Origin: Tubiluchus corallicola
Taxonomy: Eukaryota > Priapulida > Priapulimorpha > Priapulimorphida > Tubiluchidae
Assembly: GCA_030141605.1 (NCBI GenBank)
Contig: JAQGDQ010000174.1
Span: forward strand, 186,001-250,000
Reading direction: 5' to 3'
DNA: 64,000 nucleotides
Position numbers and translations under genes: made by a program. Position 1 is the first letter of the stretch. Each line of letters opens with the position of its first letter. Under the pieces are notes generated by a model. It was not told the origin of the DNA, ran no database searches, and saw only the letters and a program-made list of their open reading frames with translations. Below are positions 25,201-40,200 of this stretch, one piece after another.

Positions 25201-28200
25201 CTAGCCACTCTAATGCCTAGACGCTAGGGGTGTGCATCGAACGTTTGAATTTGATTCAAACAAGTTTTTTAGTTCGAAGTTGATTCGAACCTAAAATTAT
25301 AGATTCGAATAGTTCAGCACGTCAGCCACATCAGTTCTTTTTTAAAATGTTTGAAACAGCATGCAATTAGCACAATTTAGCTCCAGTTTATAAGCAAAAT
25401 TTTTTTTTATCAAACTAATAGTGGTTTTACTGCACAACAAAATCAAGTAATATGCATGAGTTTTGTAAGACCAGTTTTTACTACTAATTCGAAAATCTTT
25501 CAAACTCAATTTGAATTGGATTCGAATTCGAAAGTCACAAATTCTATAAGATTCGAATTCGCTTTCTGGTAGAGAATGCTCACCCCTACTAGGCACTATA
25601 ATTAATCACTGCCGGGCTGGACTGCATGGTTATAGGTTTTTCCAAATACTGTAGCCATAGCTATGGTTCATTCCTACCTTACCTGTGAGAAATACTATTA
25701 TAACTGGCTAAAATGTACTTCAACTTGTTTTGTTTTTCGGTTATTCTGTTAAGTCTAGCAATAATCCATTTGTGGCTTATTAACTCCTTAAGGACCACAC
25801 CATTCAAAACAGGTCTTATAAGACTTATGACGTTTCTGCTACTGCATCGGCACAGACATAACTAAATGATTACAAATTAGATACTGTTCTATTCAGGAGA
25901 ATCTTGGCTATCCAATCATGCTATTTATTTAAGCATTTATGACTTAATTGGATAAAATGAAGCAAAACATGCCCTTTTCGGACACTCTAACTTATCCAAT
26001 TAAATATCTTTGTCTAGTGTACACTTGTGTGATCATACACACTAATTTATTGATCACCTGCTTGCTACAGCCCAAGCTGTGCAGTTTTCTGCTGCTATTC
26101 CAGGTAAAGCTAACTGATCAGTCAAGGACAAATTATCTTTTCAATTATCAAATTATCGTTTCATCTTTTAATATGAATTTCTCCTTAAAAAGTGGAGTAG
26201 ACTTAAGGCCAAAGTGTATCAAAGTGTTGTGTCTGGATGGTTGAAATTTTCTGCATTAGCCGATTTCATACATCAGTGTGATACTGTACATTGTTGCAGT
26301 GCAAATACTGCAGTTACTAAAAGCTTTTTTCAATTTTTTCATTAAAAATCAATCTTTGATTTGTCTAAGGCAAGCAAATGTATTACATGTATAATTTTGC
26401 ATGAAAATCCACTGTGTGAGGAGTAGAAACCTACAAAAGTTATTAACATAATCTCTGCTTAGTGAAAGCAGTTTGTGGCAAACAATGGTGTAACTTGTGA
26501 ACCAATTTGTGCAAGAATTTCCCAGAAAGTTGCACTTTCCAGGTTGGCAAGTATAGACAGCTAGTCATTAATTTCAATGGTAACAGCCTTGGAGTAGAAC
26601 AGCATCAGCCTGGGTGTAGCTTATCTTATCAGTTTAATTTACAAGCTTTTTGAAGCCACAAATTAGGCAGGCAGCAGCAAGTACACTTAATAAAGTGATA
26701 CATCATTATTATTACCACTATGATGTTATTTCAGAAGTAAGCTGAAGGGAAACCGTTTATCGTTTACAAAAATCAGTAAACATTTACAGGAACTAAAATA
26801 AATACTTGCATTTACATGTGTAAACTTGAAACACCTAATAAACATGCAGGAAAAAATGGTAAATAATTTTGATGTTGGTTTATAAATTGATCTTAATTTT
26901 TTTATTACTTTTACTGAACTAATTTAACAAAATGTATTTGTTTGCAGATTAGGTGGTCCAAAAATGGGCGTATTTTACCAGAATATGACATCAGTTATCG
27001 TATAGCACCATCTGGTTCTCTGCACATCAATTCAGTATCCGAATCGGATGCTGCTACGTACCTGTGTTCAGCCAGCAATGATGCAGGAGAAGCTAGCAGT
27101 AGCACAGAGCTAGTAGTACAAGGTTTGGGCAGTCAGCAGCTTATGTAATGACTATAGTATTCATTTACATGTTTTATATGAATGTCTTTTTTGATGCTTA
27201 AACATTATGGAATGCTGTTGAGAATCTTTAAAACTTACATTTACTCACATTAACCAGAAATATAATAATAATATAAATAATAATAATCTTTATTTAAAGT
27301 GGGCTTTTGGGGGTAGAGTTATCATTAACTCAAAAAGCTATTATCGCCGACTGTAAATAACAACTTACAACTACATAACAGAGACTATTATTACCCCACT
27401 AAATATCACACACCAGGCAGGGCAACAGCAGGTACCATTTTTAAAATCTTTGGTATTACCCGGCCATGGTATTGAACTCACGACCTCCTAGACGGAAAGT
27501 GGACACGTTATCAGTAGGCTGAACCATCTGGTTAATAACCTACATATATATGACACACTACTTTATTTTTGGACCGTCGAATACTACTAGATAAGTATGT
27601 AATTTACTAATAAGTCAGAAATAACGACATAATATTGATGAATACTACTGCTGTGTTTTCATAATTTGTTCTTATTTACTTCAACACCATCGCTGCCACT
27701 AGCCAGTAATCAGTCATCGTACAGATGGCTTTTTTAACAGAGGCGAAATGCACTGCTGCAGTTGAAAATCATTCTTAAAGTCAAGTACTTACTGTCTTTT
27801 AATAAATAAAATTAAATAACTATTTAATTTATTTAAACATTTTTTTGAAGAATTTGTTTATCATTGTTTTTATTCCTATTAAACATCATACAACCTTCAA
27901 AACGTGACCTAATTACGACATTACTATATTTAGCTCTGCTATGGCTTCTAAGAGATAAGCATTTGTATGTTTTTTGTTCACGTGTTTTAAATTCTGTTGA
28001 AATGTTTCTCATCACATTTATTTTATTTAGTCCCGCCTAAAGTGTTCGGTGGAGAAGATGGACCCGTTGAGCTGACAGTGGTAGAGGGACGATCTGCGGT
28101 CCTACCCTGCAGGGCTTCAGGAAGCCCACCTCCATCTATAACATGGCAGAAGAGTCGAGTGCCGCTTGAACCTAGAGAAGGTACTAGATTTATTTAAATA

Positions 28201-31200
28201 CTGTTAAATTCATTACTGTAGTTTACCACCACTTTCACATGAAGCTATAAACGCTGTCAAGATACAGCCGTGTATGTGAAATAAGTATTACAAGCCTTGG
28301 CAGCATGTTTTGAAAAAGTGCTGTAAATGTAGAAGTGTGCCTTTGATTATTTTAAAACGACTTCTCACTTTTGCACAAAGTGCATACTTTTACCAGCAGA
28401 ACTGGTACAATTTTAATGATTGGTAAGTATAATAATATACGAAAATGTGGACCATTAGTGGTTGAAAACATTTTTTGTCACATCGTGTATAATCAGTCTG
28501 TGGGTTAATCGTCTGTCATAGTTGCTGTGTTGCATTACTTGATGATTTGAAGTAATTAAAATCCCTCTAGTGATCACACTCAAACCAGCTTTACATTTCT
28601 AAGGCTAAATTGTTTATGGCTAAGGCGGAAGAAAGAGAAATTTTTCTAGTATACGAAGCTGTTACAATTATGAGTTAGCCTACAACTATTTTCTCTACAA
28701 AGTTAATAAAGCAAAGTAAAGTAAGTAAAGAAAGTGCAACAGAGTACTACGTTACCCTAGAAATAAGCAGAATGTATGCATACATTGTAGGTCCAATACT
28801 GAGTCCAAAAAGGTAAGCAAAAGTTACCCAGTTACAGCCTAATCGCAAGTTAAATTCCACTCAACGAAAACCGGCATACTCTACAAATCTGGCCTATATG
28901 TAAGATTGGAAAAAGTAGTCTAGCTCGTAATACTAGAGTCTAACATATATAACGTAATGCATATAATGTATATATATATATGTGGCTTGTAATGCGTATA
29001 CCACTAATTTGGAAAAATAATGACGCAAAACATTTGTACCTTCATCTTGAGACCTTGAAGCATCATGGATTTACCTGTTGTTGTACATGAGGTTTGCTTG
29101 TATTAGCTTAGTGCATAATCATGAATTAATCACAGCATTCCATATTTAAATTGTAGGTTATCAAGTGTTAGCCAATGGTGCATTACGCATAGATCAGTCG
29201 ACTGTGGGAGATAGTGGTACTTACATGTGTGTTGCGGAGAATGCTGCTGGGACGGCGATTAGTCAAGTACGACTTGAAGTCCAAAGTAAGGACATAAACT
29301 TGACAACAAATAAATAAATAATATTTATTATAATACTAATATAATTTTAATGATGTATAATAACTTATGTAAAAGTGGATAAGACAATTGAACTTAGAAA
29401 TTATGACTAAATGAAGTTAATGAAGAAGATACTTTGCTGTGTTATACAGTAGCATGTTTACTGCATGTCTTTTTTCATGTGTGTACATTCACATTAATGC
29501 CAAATTGTATATTACTGCACTTTCTGCATTTTCCTGAAGCATAAAAATGTTGCAGTATTGCAGTGTAATGGCAGTAATCTTTTCTTAAGCATCACTTGTA
29601 ATATTTTACTTGCCATTGGTTATGTTGCTTTTTTTGTTTGGTGTTTTTTAAAAGCTTTAAATAAACAAATAAATAAGTATTTACTTTAAGTAAATAAAGA
29701 TTATATATGTATATGTATATTACCTTCTATTTCTCTTTTAGTTGCTCCAGTGATAAAACCCGGACCGGATGAATACACAGTCGTTGAAGGGAGGGAAATT
29801 GTTCTTCAGTGTGATGTCACCGGAAATCCTGAACCTACTATTTCGTGGCTTCACAATGGAGAAGTCATTAACAGCCCGAGGTAAGTTGCCTGTTTGTGAT
29901 ATGATAATTAACATCACAAAACAATAGCTAAAGCTAACGCTTATGTATTAAGCTTTCCACAGTAAGCCTTTTCATAGTGTCGTTGTGTGCACACGCAATT
30001 GCTGCAGTTCAAAGGTTAAATGTACCAGAGCAATGCGTCTTAGCTACAACTGTCACGTGACATGTGGGTAAAGCAAAGCCCAGTTGAGTAACGTCAGTTG
30101 TTTTACATGGACTTTACTTAATTATACATTAGTCAATGTGAGATCTTGCTGGGGAACAAGAAAAAATGAATTTTTGCTTCTTGCCTTATTATACTGTAAT
30201 ACTACTTTACATTGGAATCGATTAATAAAATCGTTGTTATTTCTTTGCTAGATACAATGTTTTGCCTACTGGTTGGCTTCAGATAATGTTTTCAACACAC
30301 GAAGACTCGGGTCATTATCTCTGCAGAGCACAAAATGAAGCCGGCTTCGCCTCGCAAACGATGAAGCTGTCTGTTATTGGTAAGCAAGGACCTTCCCACT
30401 ATCTATGTTATCGTCGTTAAGTTTAATGTGATGCCTGCTCAGTGGAACATAATGTCAAGTTATGCAGTGGAATCTGTTGTGTTTTAGTTCCACCAACTAT
30501 AGATGCAAAAGAGAAACGGTACAGCGTGGCAGAGGGGCGAGCTATCACTCTACCATGCGAGGTCAGCGGTTATCCTCCTCCTCGCATTGCATGGCAGAAA
30601 GATGGTGAAACGTTGGATCAGAGAAGGGGAAGGGTTCGAGTCATTCCATCTGATGCACTCTATATAGAATCTGCTGAGGTGAATTCAAGATGTTTAATTA
30701 TATAACAGTGATTATTATCTAGCTTGAATTAGCACTTACTGTCATATTGCATTTAAATGTGTGTGCTTGCATAGCAGAATCGCCCATAAGTCAGCAATTA
30801 AGCTTTTCTAGTTATTCACATATCCCAAATCCCCATTTTATGAGAATCATTTTGATACCAAGTTTCATTACTGCATGCTGTTTTTAAGCTGAGATAATTC
30901 ACGTTGAAGTTGAAGTGCAGGCTACTCACTGAAAACATAACCTTGAGAAAATCACTATGAAAGTTAGCCATTGTTTTTGTCACGTTTCTACACTTAGGAT
31001 ACAGTATACAACTACGTTTGTATGTTTTTAGCCTTCAGATAGTGGCCGGTACATCTGCGTAGCTATAAACAATGCTGGTAGACAATATAAAGAGCTACGG
31101 CTAACTGTTTTTAGTAAGTAATTTTATTGTTTTCTTCTGCTAGTTTCTTAATCATTTGTAAAATAACTGATATCAATCGCTTTCATAGTGCATATCGATA

Positions 31201-34200
31201 CATAATTATCTAGTACGTTTGTAACATGCTTGATTCGCTTCATTTCCCAGATTGTACCACAGTTATTTATTGTTTTAGTTTAACATTATTAATTTGAATT
31301 GTAAAAATTGAATATGATTTGTAGGTTTCCCGGAGTTCGTTCAGACTCCTGAGGATCAGATTGTTAAGGAAAGGAATTCTGCCATATTGCGTTGTTCGGC
31401 TCGAGGATCACCAATACCTGTCTTAAGTTGGCTGCACAATAATACGGCAGTGGAAGGTATCTACAGCTACAACAACATTTGCATCTAGAGGCTGAAGCTG
31501 AGTCAGTTGCTACTACATCAGCTGACTCACACTCAGCTAGCTCAGAGAAAGTTGACTGACTTTTCAGCTGAGTTAGCTTGAAGAAAAAAAAGTCAGCTAA
31601 AGTTACTAATTTTTGTTAATTAAATAAATGACAAATTGTTAATTAACTATTAAGTTATTAAGACAATTTTTTTTAAATAATTTGTATTGCTTATAAAAAT
31701 TCAATTATTATCACAAATTCAAAGAATACATTAGAGATAATTTTTTTAATGTTAAAAAGCAATGGATTTATTGCAAATATAATTTAAATCTGACTCTTGG
31801 CAAGGTTTATCTTGATTATTGACGAATCAATACCAAAACACCAAAATGAATCCATACATGTGACTTACGTTGCCTATGCATGTATTTAATTTTGAATTTA
31901 CAGCTTTCTCGTTCAAAAATTTCGTACCTCTGCCAGCGCACGCACATTGTGACCTCGAATCCCCAATGTATTTGCTATATTTCCTCGCTTGTATGTGATT
32001 TGCACTGTTGCATGATTATCACAAGAGAGAAAATCTTTGCAGAGCTCGACTCCCATCACTGAGCGACTGGCGCGACTAAAGCTGGGTTTCTTATCAGATA
32101 GGTCAACTGTAGAAATAAACCGGCTGGAGCTCAGCTGAAATGGCGCAGCTCGGGCTGTATTTATATCAATATTGATTCACAGCAAGGGACATTATCACTT
32201 ATTCACTCTTGTTTTTAGCTCCAGCTTGGGATGCACAAGAATATAAAAACTGTATGAGATAACTGCAGTAACTTTATTGTACTTGTGTAGCAGCTGTGCT
32301 GTTTGAGTACAGTAGACGATGGCACATTTTAACCAATGGCACACCTGAATTACTTTTATACCCAGCGGCCAGGCACAGTTAACCGAATGAAATAACAACC
32401 AATCAAAAATGGTTTGAGCTGTTATGCCGTGGTTGTTTGGAACAACCGTACAACAAAAATTTTGTATGACTTTTGTGTTGTAAAATTGTGTATTACATTT
32501 TTAGCCAGTTAGAAATGTAGAATTTTTCTTAATATTGGACAACTAAAATTTCAGACCCCATTAACTTTTTTTTTAAATTTTTTTAACTTGTATTTCACAT
32601 TGTAAAAATATAAATTATTTTATATATTTAGTCGAAGCAAGATTAAATTTGTATTCTTTGTGGCAGCTTCGTTTGGTCAAGGTGGAAGGAGCGAACTGGT
32701 TATTAAACGTGTGACTCATAATGATGCTGGAGTTTACACCTGCATTGCATCTAATGATGCTGGCGAGCGAAGAACCACGGCTTATGTTACTGTCAAAGGT
32801 ATAGAATTACTTTCTAGAGCCAGTACTGCAATGCTTGAGTAACAGCTGTGGAGTTATTTATTTGCAATCTTAAAATCCAGATTATTATTAGTGATGATAC
32901 AAAGCCACAATTAATTCAATTTTGAAACCAAACGTGAAATGTGAAAGGTTAGAACACAACCAGGAATTGAAGCTGGTACCCTTTGCTTATAATACAGATG
33001 ACCATGATTGTTAGATTATCATGTTCCCCACAATCATGATAGTCCAAACTTCACTGCCAGTTAGCTCACCTTTTATAACTCACCAGTTGGCTCAGCATTT
33101 CTAGTGTCAATCGCTCGTGCTAAAGTGATTATAACTAATTGGATTAATTTTAATTTTTATTAATTTCGAGCCTGAAGTGCCCGTTGGTAATTAATTTTTC
33201 TTCCAGCTTCAGTTTTGAGTAAATAATTGAAGCTCGGTTTCGGATTCCCATTAATTGTGAATGTGTACCGTCACTTAGATGTCGTATTTATGATACGTGT
33301 GTTTAATTTTGTTACAGTTGTATCATTATCCTGTTATCATGTATGTGAAAGTGCTGTAGGATACATAACACTTGTATTTTGTTATTATACATGTGTGACG
33401 TGCCTTTTTCATATTCGTTTTCAGTACCACCATCAGTACATGTTGCATCAAGCAACATAGATGTATCGCATTCGGACAGGGTGGTTCTAAACTGTACTGC
33501 TTATGGTGATCCGGCTCCGACCGTGCTCTGGATAAAAGACGGCAAACCTGTTCAACTAAATAACAGGATACAGCAAACGCAGAATGGAGCTCTGATCATT
33601 TACGATACTAATGTAAGCAAAATCAGATTGTAGTTATCTCAATTTGTTTCTGTTACTAGATTGATGAAGTGGTAATTGTATCATACAGTCATTATAGAAG
33701 TTAATCTGTATATAGAGTTAAAACGAATTGTGCTAACCATAAAATAAAAAATTAGTACTTTCCGATTAAGATTTTACAATTAAGAAATAAGTTTTTTGTA
33801 AAAGCATCAGTCAGCTGAAAAAACATTTAAACTTAACAATGCCGACTGTTACTTTATACGCAACAACTTAGTATAATAAAATGAGGTTGAATATGTCATA
33901 AGTCAGAAATTTAGTTACTGGACCTCATCAGTATAATTGGTTCACATATTTTTTGGTAAATAAGTGTTCTAGGATTGATTCTAGTGGCAGTCAACAAAAT
34001 AGTATAGTAGCATTTTATTTAATAGTATAACAGCATTATATATAATAACGTAAATAAAATAATAATAGCATTTCCAGTTTTATAGGCCACTCAAAATTAA
34101 AAACAACGATCTATAATTAGCAACAGAATTAAGCAAATAGCAGAAAAAATATAATTAATATAATTAACATTGTCAGTCTCCACTGTTTATGTATAATTGC

Positions 34201-37200
34201 ACGTAAACTGTATGACTCTGTCATGCAAATCCAGCTTATCATTCTAGTAGCAACAGAAACAAGATGAGATAACGAAGCTGTAATTATATGTAATTTCTGT
34301 TTTAGGATAGAGATACTGGGGAATACAAATGTGTAGCAATGAATGATGCTGGGATGGCAGAGGGAGCATACCAAGTTACCGTGAAAGGTATTATACTTCA
34401 ATATGCATGAAATTTTTATTTTAAACTAAATTTTTACCTGAGAAATTACCGCAGTTTGTTTGATTTCTGACTACCGGTCCAAAAAACTGACTCCCATGGC
34501 TGTTCTGGAATTGTGTTTTGACAAAGATAGCTGACAGATTAGTGTTGCTTTTGCAATACTCTGATAGCTCTAATAAGAAAAAAAGAAATTTGAGGTTGGC
34601 AATGGAAATATTCTTAATATGTTAAGTATTGACTCCTACTAGTTTCACTTTTAGACTTGTATGCTTCTCACTGGGTTGACAATGTTATTGAAACAATCAG
34701 GTGTGATGGTAGAGGAATAAATTTATAAACTTACGAGTACATGCAATTGCACATGGATCATGAAGTATGTGAAACCCTCCGTTTTATTACAGTAGGCAAT
34801 ACCAAAATTGCTTGTTCTAATTACTAGAGTTATGGATGACAAAAAACTTTCTGCTCAAGTTATTGATCATAAAACAGCTTTGCGCTCCAGATTTAAAAAC
34901 TGTGAACATTTATCAAAGTTTTATGCGGGACCTTCATGAGGGCTTTGCTGTATTAGTGAATTGTAACAGATAGATTTGACCTTTATCTTGAGTATATCAC
35001 TTCTTTTTCGTATAAAGTGCAATTTTTTCTCTCTTACCAGTTGGGCCCATATTCGTAGAGCGCCCTACAAGTATGGTTGCTGATTATGGACAAGCTGTAA
35101 CATTGAACTGCATGGTCGAGGGTGTTCCAGAACCGACTGTATCCTGGAAACGTAATACAGAGGAACTTTCCTCGGGTGGAAGAATCAGCCTTCTTGGCAA
35201 TAACTCATTAGTCATTTACGGCGTAGAAGAAGAAGATAGTGACGTTTACATTTGTGTAGCTAGAAATGCCATGGGTACAGCCTTGGCAGAAGCTAGACTT
35301 ACTGTCAGAGGTACTGATGTTTTGTAATAGAAATTCTTCTCATTTATCTCTTAGATGACTTACTCTGTGTTGGTTGCATTAGTATCAAAATAATATTTCA
35401 TTTTATATATTAACACTTTCACTACGAAAGGTGACACACTACCACCTAAGGGACGGAAGGCGGCAGATCGCCACCTGAGCTCAGCACTAAGCGCATTTAC
35501 CCAGTTCTCTTTATTTCGCTGCTACGACCGTGCAAAAACATTGTAGAAAAGTTTGTCTGCTGTGGGATTGGGGTTGCGTCACAACAAGTAACGCTAACCA
35601 GCCAATCCGCGTCTGAAGCCGGGTGCATTCAATAATACTGTACTGGATAGTACGTTATCATGCAAAATCACTTGATGATGGTTGGTGAAACGTATGTTTA
35701 GTCGCTTGTTCTCCATTCTTATAAAATAATTGTGTATTATGGATTAGTAATATGACTTTTGTGAAAATTAAATTTGTATGTGCTTATTTGTGTGGGTGTG
35801 CACGTGCGTGCGTGCATGAGTGCATGTATGTGTGCATGAATGTGTACACATGTGTATAAATAAAACTAGTATTCAATATTAGTGTTTAATAATAAATGGC
35901 TATTTGTTTATGTACAAGATTTTGTTTTAGTAACACACCACAAGAAGTTATTGTCAAATTTCCAAAGCCAGTGCGGCCCTGTAAAAAGCAACTGTGTAGT
36001 GAATGGGTTAAATTGTTTTTCTTTAATTAAATTTTTAACCTAGCAAGTACCCCATATAATATGAAACATGACAGTGGTTAATTTTAGGTACCATATTACC
36101 TCCACTGCATGTACATTTATTTACCCACATTATAAGTATCAAATTGGAATTCATCTAATTTTATTAGATGAGCTTGCAGCCTCTTAGTCTCGGTATAAAG
36201 AAGGAGCCATTACTAACCAATCACGTTTTATGAAAATGACATGTTAGTCAAAGCAGTAAGAAAGATTTTTGTGCCAGCTTGCGTCTCTATACTATACAGT
36301 GCTTTCATTGTCAGGAACTGAAATTATTTTTTATCATTTCAATTTGTGGTTTTGTTACGTCACTGTTAGACATGTAAAAGATTTTAGTTCCGATGTATGT
36401 TTACCTAACTGTGTCAAGTGTTCAATTCTGACTTTTTGTTTGTGTGGCTGTATGAAGAAAACTTTTTAATACATGTATTAATTTTGATGGTCAGTGCAGT
36501 TATCTTCCATTAGCAGAGGTAGACGTGCATGAATTTTGGAAGCGAAATGTCAAAGGATATAGTCAGAAGAGCATGATTTTCAGTGAACAATCTGCAATGT
36601 GATGTCGTGTACTATATAGATACAGTCTGAAAGCTCATACTCAAGTGAAGTTAATTGATATGCATAAACAAACTATGATGTTTTGAGAGCTGGAAGTCAC
36701 ACAGCCAAGTCACTTCTTCTTCTTCCCAGCTTTTCCCTATGCGGGCTCGCCGTTGTGAATGAGTCTTCTCCACGCATTCCTGTTGTTGACCATCTCTTCA
36801 TTTATGTCTTCCCTTCCCACATGATCTTCACCGACTCTTCTTTTCAGGTGTCCATACCATCGCAATCTTGCGAGGCTTACACTACTTTTACTGCTCCTCT
36901 GATATTATTATTTCTAATTTTATCTCTTCTTGTTATTCCCACCATCCATCTCAACATCCTCATCTCCACCACACCCATTTTCTTCTCTTCGGTCTTCTTT
37001 AGAGAAGCTGCTTCCAGCCCATAGATTAGAGCGGGTCTGACCACTATCTTTGTGGACTTTACCTTTAAGTCTCACCGACTCATTCATAGAAGGTTTTGGC
37101 GCAGTTTTTACAGGCGGATGCCCTTCCTGACCCTAACCCTCCCTATTTATCCGGGCACTGAGTTGGGCTGGCTTGACCCCCCCTCCCCCCCAGTGGCTGG

Positions 37201-40200
37201 GTACACAGCCAAGTCCCTGCAAACATGAATTTGAAAAGTATGCGTAAATATATCACTTGAATGCTCACCACAAGGTAAATTAGACTAAGAGTAAACATCA
37301 TACTAAGGCTACCCCACACACATCGTGGCTTAGGCAAAACATTACATTAAGAAGTTCATGAGAGTGGTTGATTTTTGGGTTAGGTCTTTCATAATGTATA
37401 TAATGGAAACTCATAAGGAGGTGCTGTAAAATTAAGATCTTATAGTTAAATAGTGATGCTTTGGCAAGTTCAGTTAAAGAGTTTGGATGAAGAACATGTC
37501 TGAAAGCTAATGGCGGAAAAAATTGAGCTAATATGCTTAAATGTTCTTTGATGTTTTGGATGTGGTTAAGAAATACCATGAATAACTGGAGTGAATCTAT
37601 ATCCATTTATTCGAGATTTGAATTTAAGTCTTCCTGTTGAAATAGCCTCTTCAAGTGATCTTTGTCTTAATTCTGATTCTTTAAACAAAATTGAAAAAAA
37701 TTGTATAGAATTGTTTTGTAAAATTTCTAGTAAATGGAAAGTGGGCAGACTGGGCCCCGTGGAGTTACTGCAGTGCAACTTGTGGAACTGGAATCCAGTC
37801 ACGTGTACGAACTTGTTCAGATCCAGCTCCGTCTAATGGTGGTAGGCCATGCACCGGGCAGGCACAAGAAGTACGTGATTGTGTTGTCAGAGACTGCGCA
37901 GGTAACACTATAATAATTTTTTATTCAAAGTGAATAATTTCAATTTTGTAGTTAGTAATCACACTGATCTAGCACTGAGTAAAAGTTAGTTGTTGTCGTT
38001 GGTGTATAATAGCATTTTCATAACATCAGTTCTACAGTCAAGACATTGCTTTTACAAAGCATTGTAAGCAATAAACATATTTTTCATCAGTGCAGTATTT
38101 TTCATCATGTTGTTGATTATTATGTAGTTTTTTTTACTACAAATGACCGAGTTACCAAAAAGTTCTCGTTCAATATGGATTCAATTAAAGTGCAAGGCCA
38201 GCACTATTTTCAAAATTAAAAAATATTTATTGTGAAAAGTGGAATTAAACAAGTCTTAATTTTGTTAGTAGAGTATATGTAAAAAACATGTTTTATAGTT
38301 ATTTGTTTTTTGTTAGTTTAAAATAGAAATACAAATTTGTTCTTTGTAACAATGTCCGACTCCCATTTTTGATTATTTGCAGTTGAAATGTCATAATTTA
38401 TTTCATTTTTTTCGTTTTTGAAACCAGTGGTTTGAACTCATATAGAATAGTACAACATGAACTTGTAATAGAATAGTAGGCATACTTACATTTCCTGCTC
38501 ATATTTTTATTACACGTGATAGGTCTACAAATTGTTACTTTTACTATAATTTTTTGCTGATATATAAGTATACTGTATGTATACTTTTCTAGTATTCTTT
38601 TTAAATTATTGTATATAACTGTTAGTAATGCAAATGTGAATAAAATGTCATAGAGGCTGATTGCACGTGATGTATATAGTGATTTGTATTATTAATTGAC
38701 GTAGAATGCTATATCTTTTATATTATGCCTTTTTACCACTGTTTTATATGAAAGAAATTCTGAAATAAACCTTTAAATTCAATTCAAATTCAATTTACTA
38801 CTGTTTGTCTCCTACCAATTTTGACTTAGTTAATTTTGATTTTGATTTTGACCAATTTTGTTAGTTGATGGACAATGGTCAAATTGGCAGCCATGGTCAG
38901 CTTGTACAGCTACTTGTGGGCGGGGGTACAGAACACGTCAACGGAAGTGCGACGATCCACCTCCTCAGCACAGTGGTAGAAATTGTCAGGGGATCAGTTT
39001 TGAGAGGGAACCGTGTTATATGGCCCAGTGCTCAGGTACCTCAAAATGGTTTTCAGTGTTTTTCAATGATATGAAATGCAGTGTGCATAAGGATATGCAG
39101 ATCAATCCAAAGTGGAGCCTTGATAAATTAAGAAATAAGAGAAATGCGTCAAATGAAATGTGTTCTGTAATGAGATAACAAAAAGAATGTGTATACCGCT
39201 GTATCAAAAATTTAGTTTAATTAAATGCTTACCACTAGAATACTAGGTGTACTGTGAAAGAAGAAGGTTCTAGATGAAAATTGTGATTGAACCATATTTT
39301 TCCAGTGTAATGTCTTTTGATAGAGAGAGAGGGAGAGAGAGAGAGAAAGATGGGGGGACAGGGAGGGAGGAGAGAGAACTGGGAATTGTTGCAAAGCATC
39401 CTTGACACCATCATCCTGGGTTAGAAGCCGAGTGGTTTAGACTTCGAACTGCAAATATCCAGTTTTGAGTTTGAGTCAGGACATAATACTCTACTTCATA
39501 TTCATTATTCATATGTTGCATCCATACCCGTATTGTTGTAAATGTAAGTCTCAAAACAGCCGTTAGTGCTATTATTTTCTGTTAAACAAGCAATGGTGAA
39601 TGTCTTTGTCTTTGACATTGTTTGTAAGAACTTTTGCTGTTATCTTGGTTCTTCCTAAGTGTTCTTATAATAAATATAAATATAATAAATATTTTGTTTG
39701 TAACTTGCATATGTAACCTTTTGTTAGTTTTGTATGCCAGTGGTATCTGATTTGCAATTTATCTCAGTTGATGGTAATTGGGGATCATGGTTGCCATGGG
39801 GTGAGTGCAGTGTTACCTGTGGAGCTGGGAGGCAAGCCAGGTATCGGTACTGTGATAGTCCATCTCCTAGCTACGGAGGCAAGCAATGCGAAGGCGATGA
39901 CGCAATGACTAGATCTTGCACTGCGGGAGATTGTTCTGGTAAGTTTGCAAGTACCTGCAAATTCTTTGAGCTATATTCCACTCTGCTGTTGTTGGCTTCT
40001 GTGCATAAATTCACTTCATCAAGTGAAGCCATTTTTGGCAATTACATCTATATATTCGAATGGGCACCTGACATTAATCACTTGACAAATAAATATGAAA
40101 CTGAGTTGTTTTTATGATCAGTCTTCTAACATTGTATTTCTCTGTCTACAGTACATGTTGTGACAATTCATAAACTGCAACATCATTGTTAGTATGCTAA

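Noticed and set aside
31480-32150. Segment with AGCTGA/AGCTCAG-rich ends, considered as a hAT-type element
   Set aside because: The ends pair poorly and no target duplication could be identified.
36683-37024. 113-codon plus-strand frame
   Set aside because: It is the complement of the minus-strand reverse transcriptase fragment.
37298-37606. Minus-strand 102-codon frame, considered as a further LINE fragment
   Set aside because: Only a vague resemblance to reverse transcriptase tails; no diagnostic motif.
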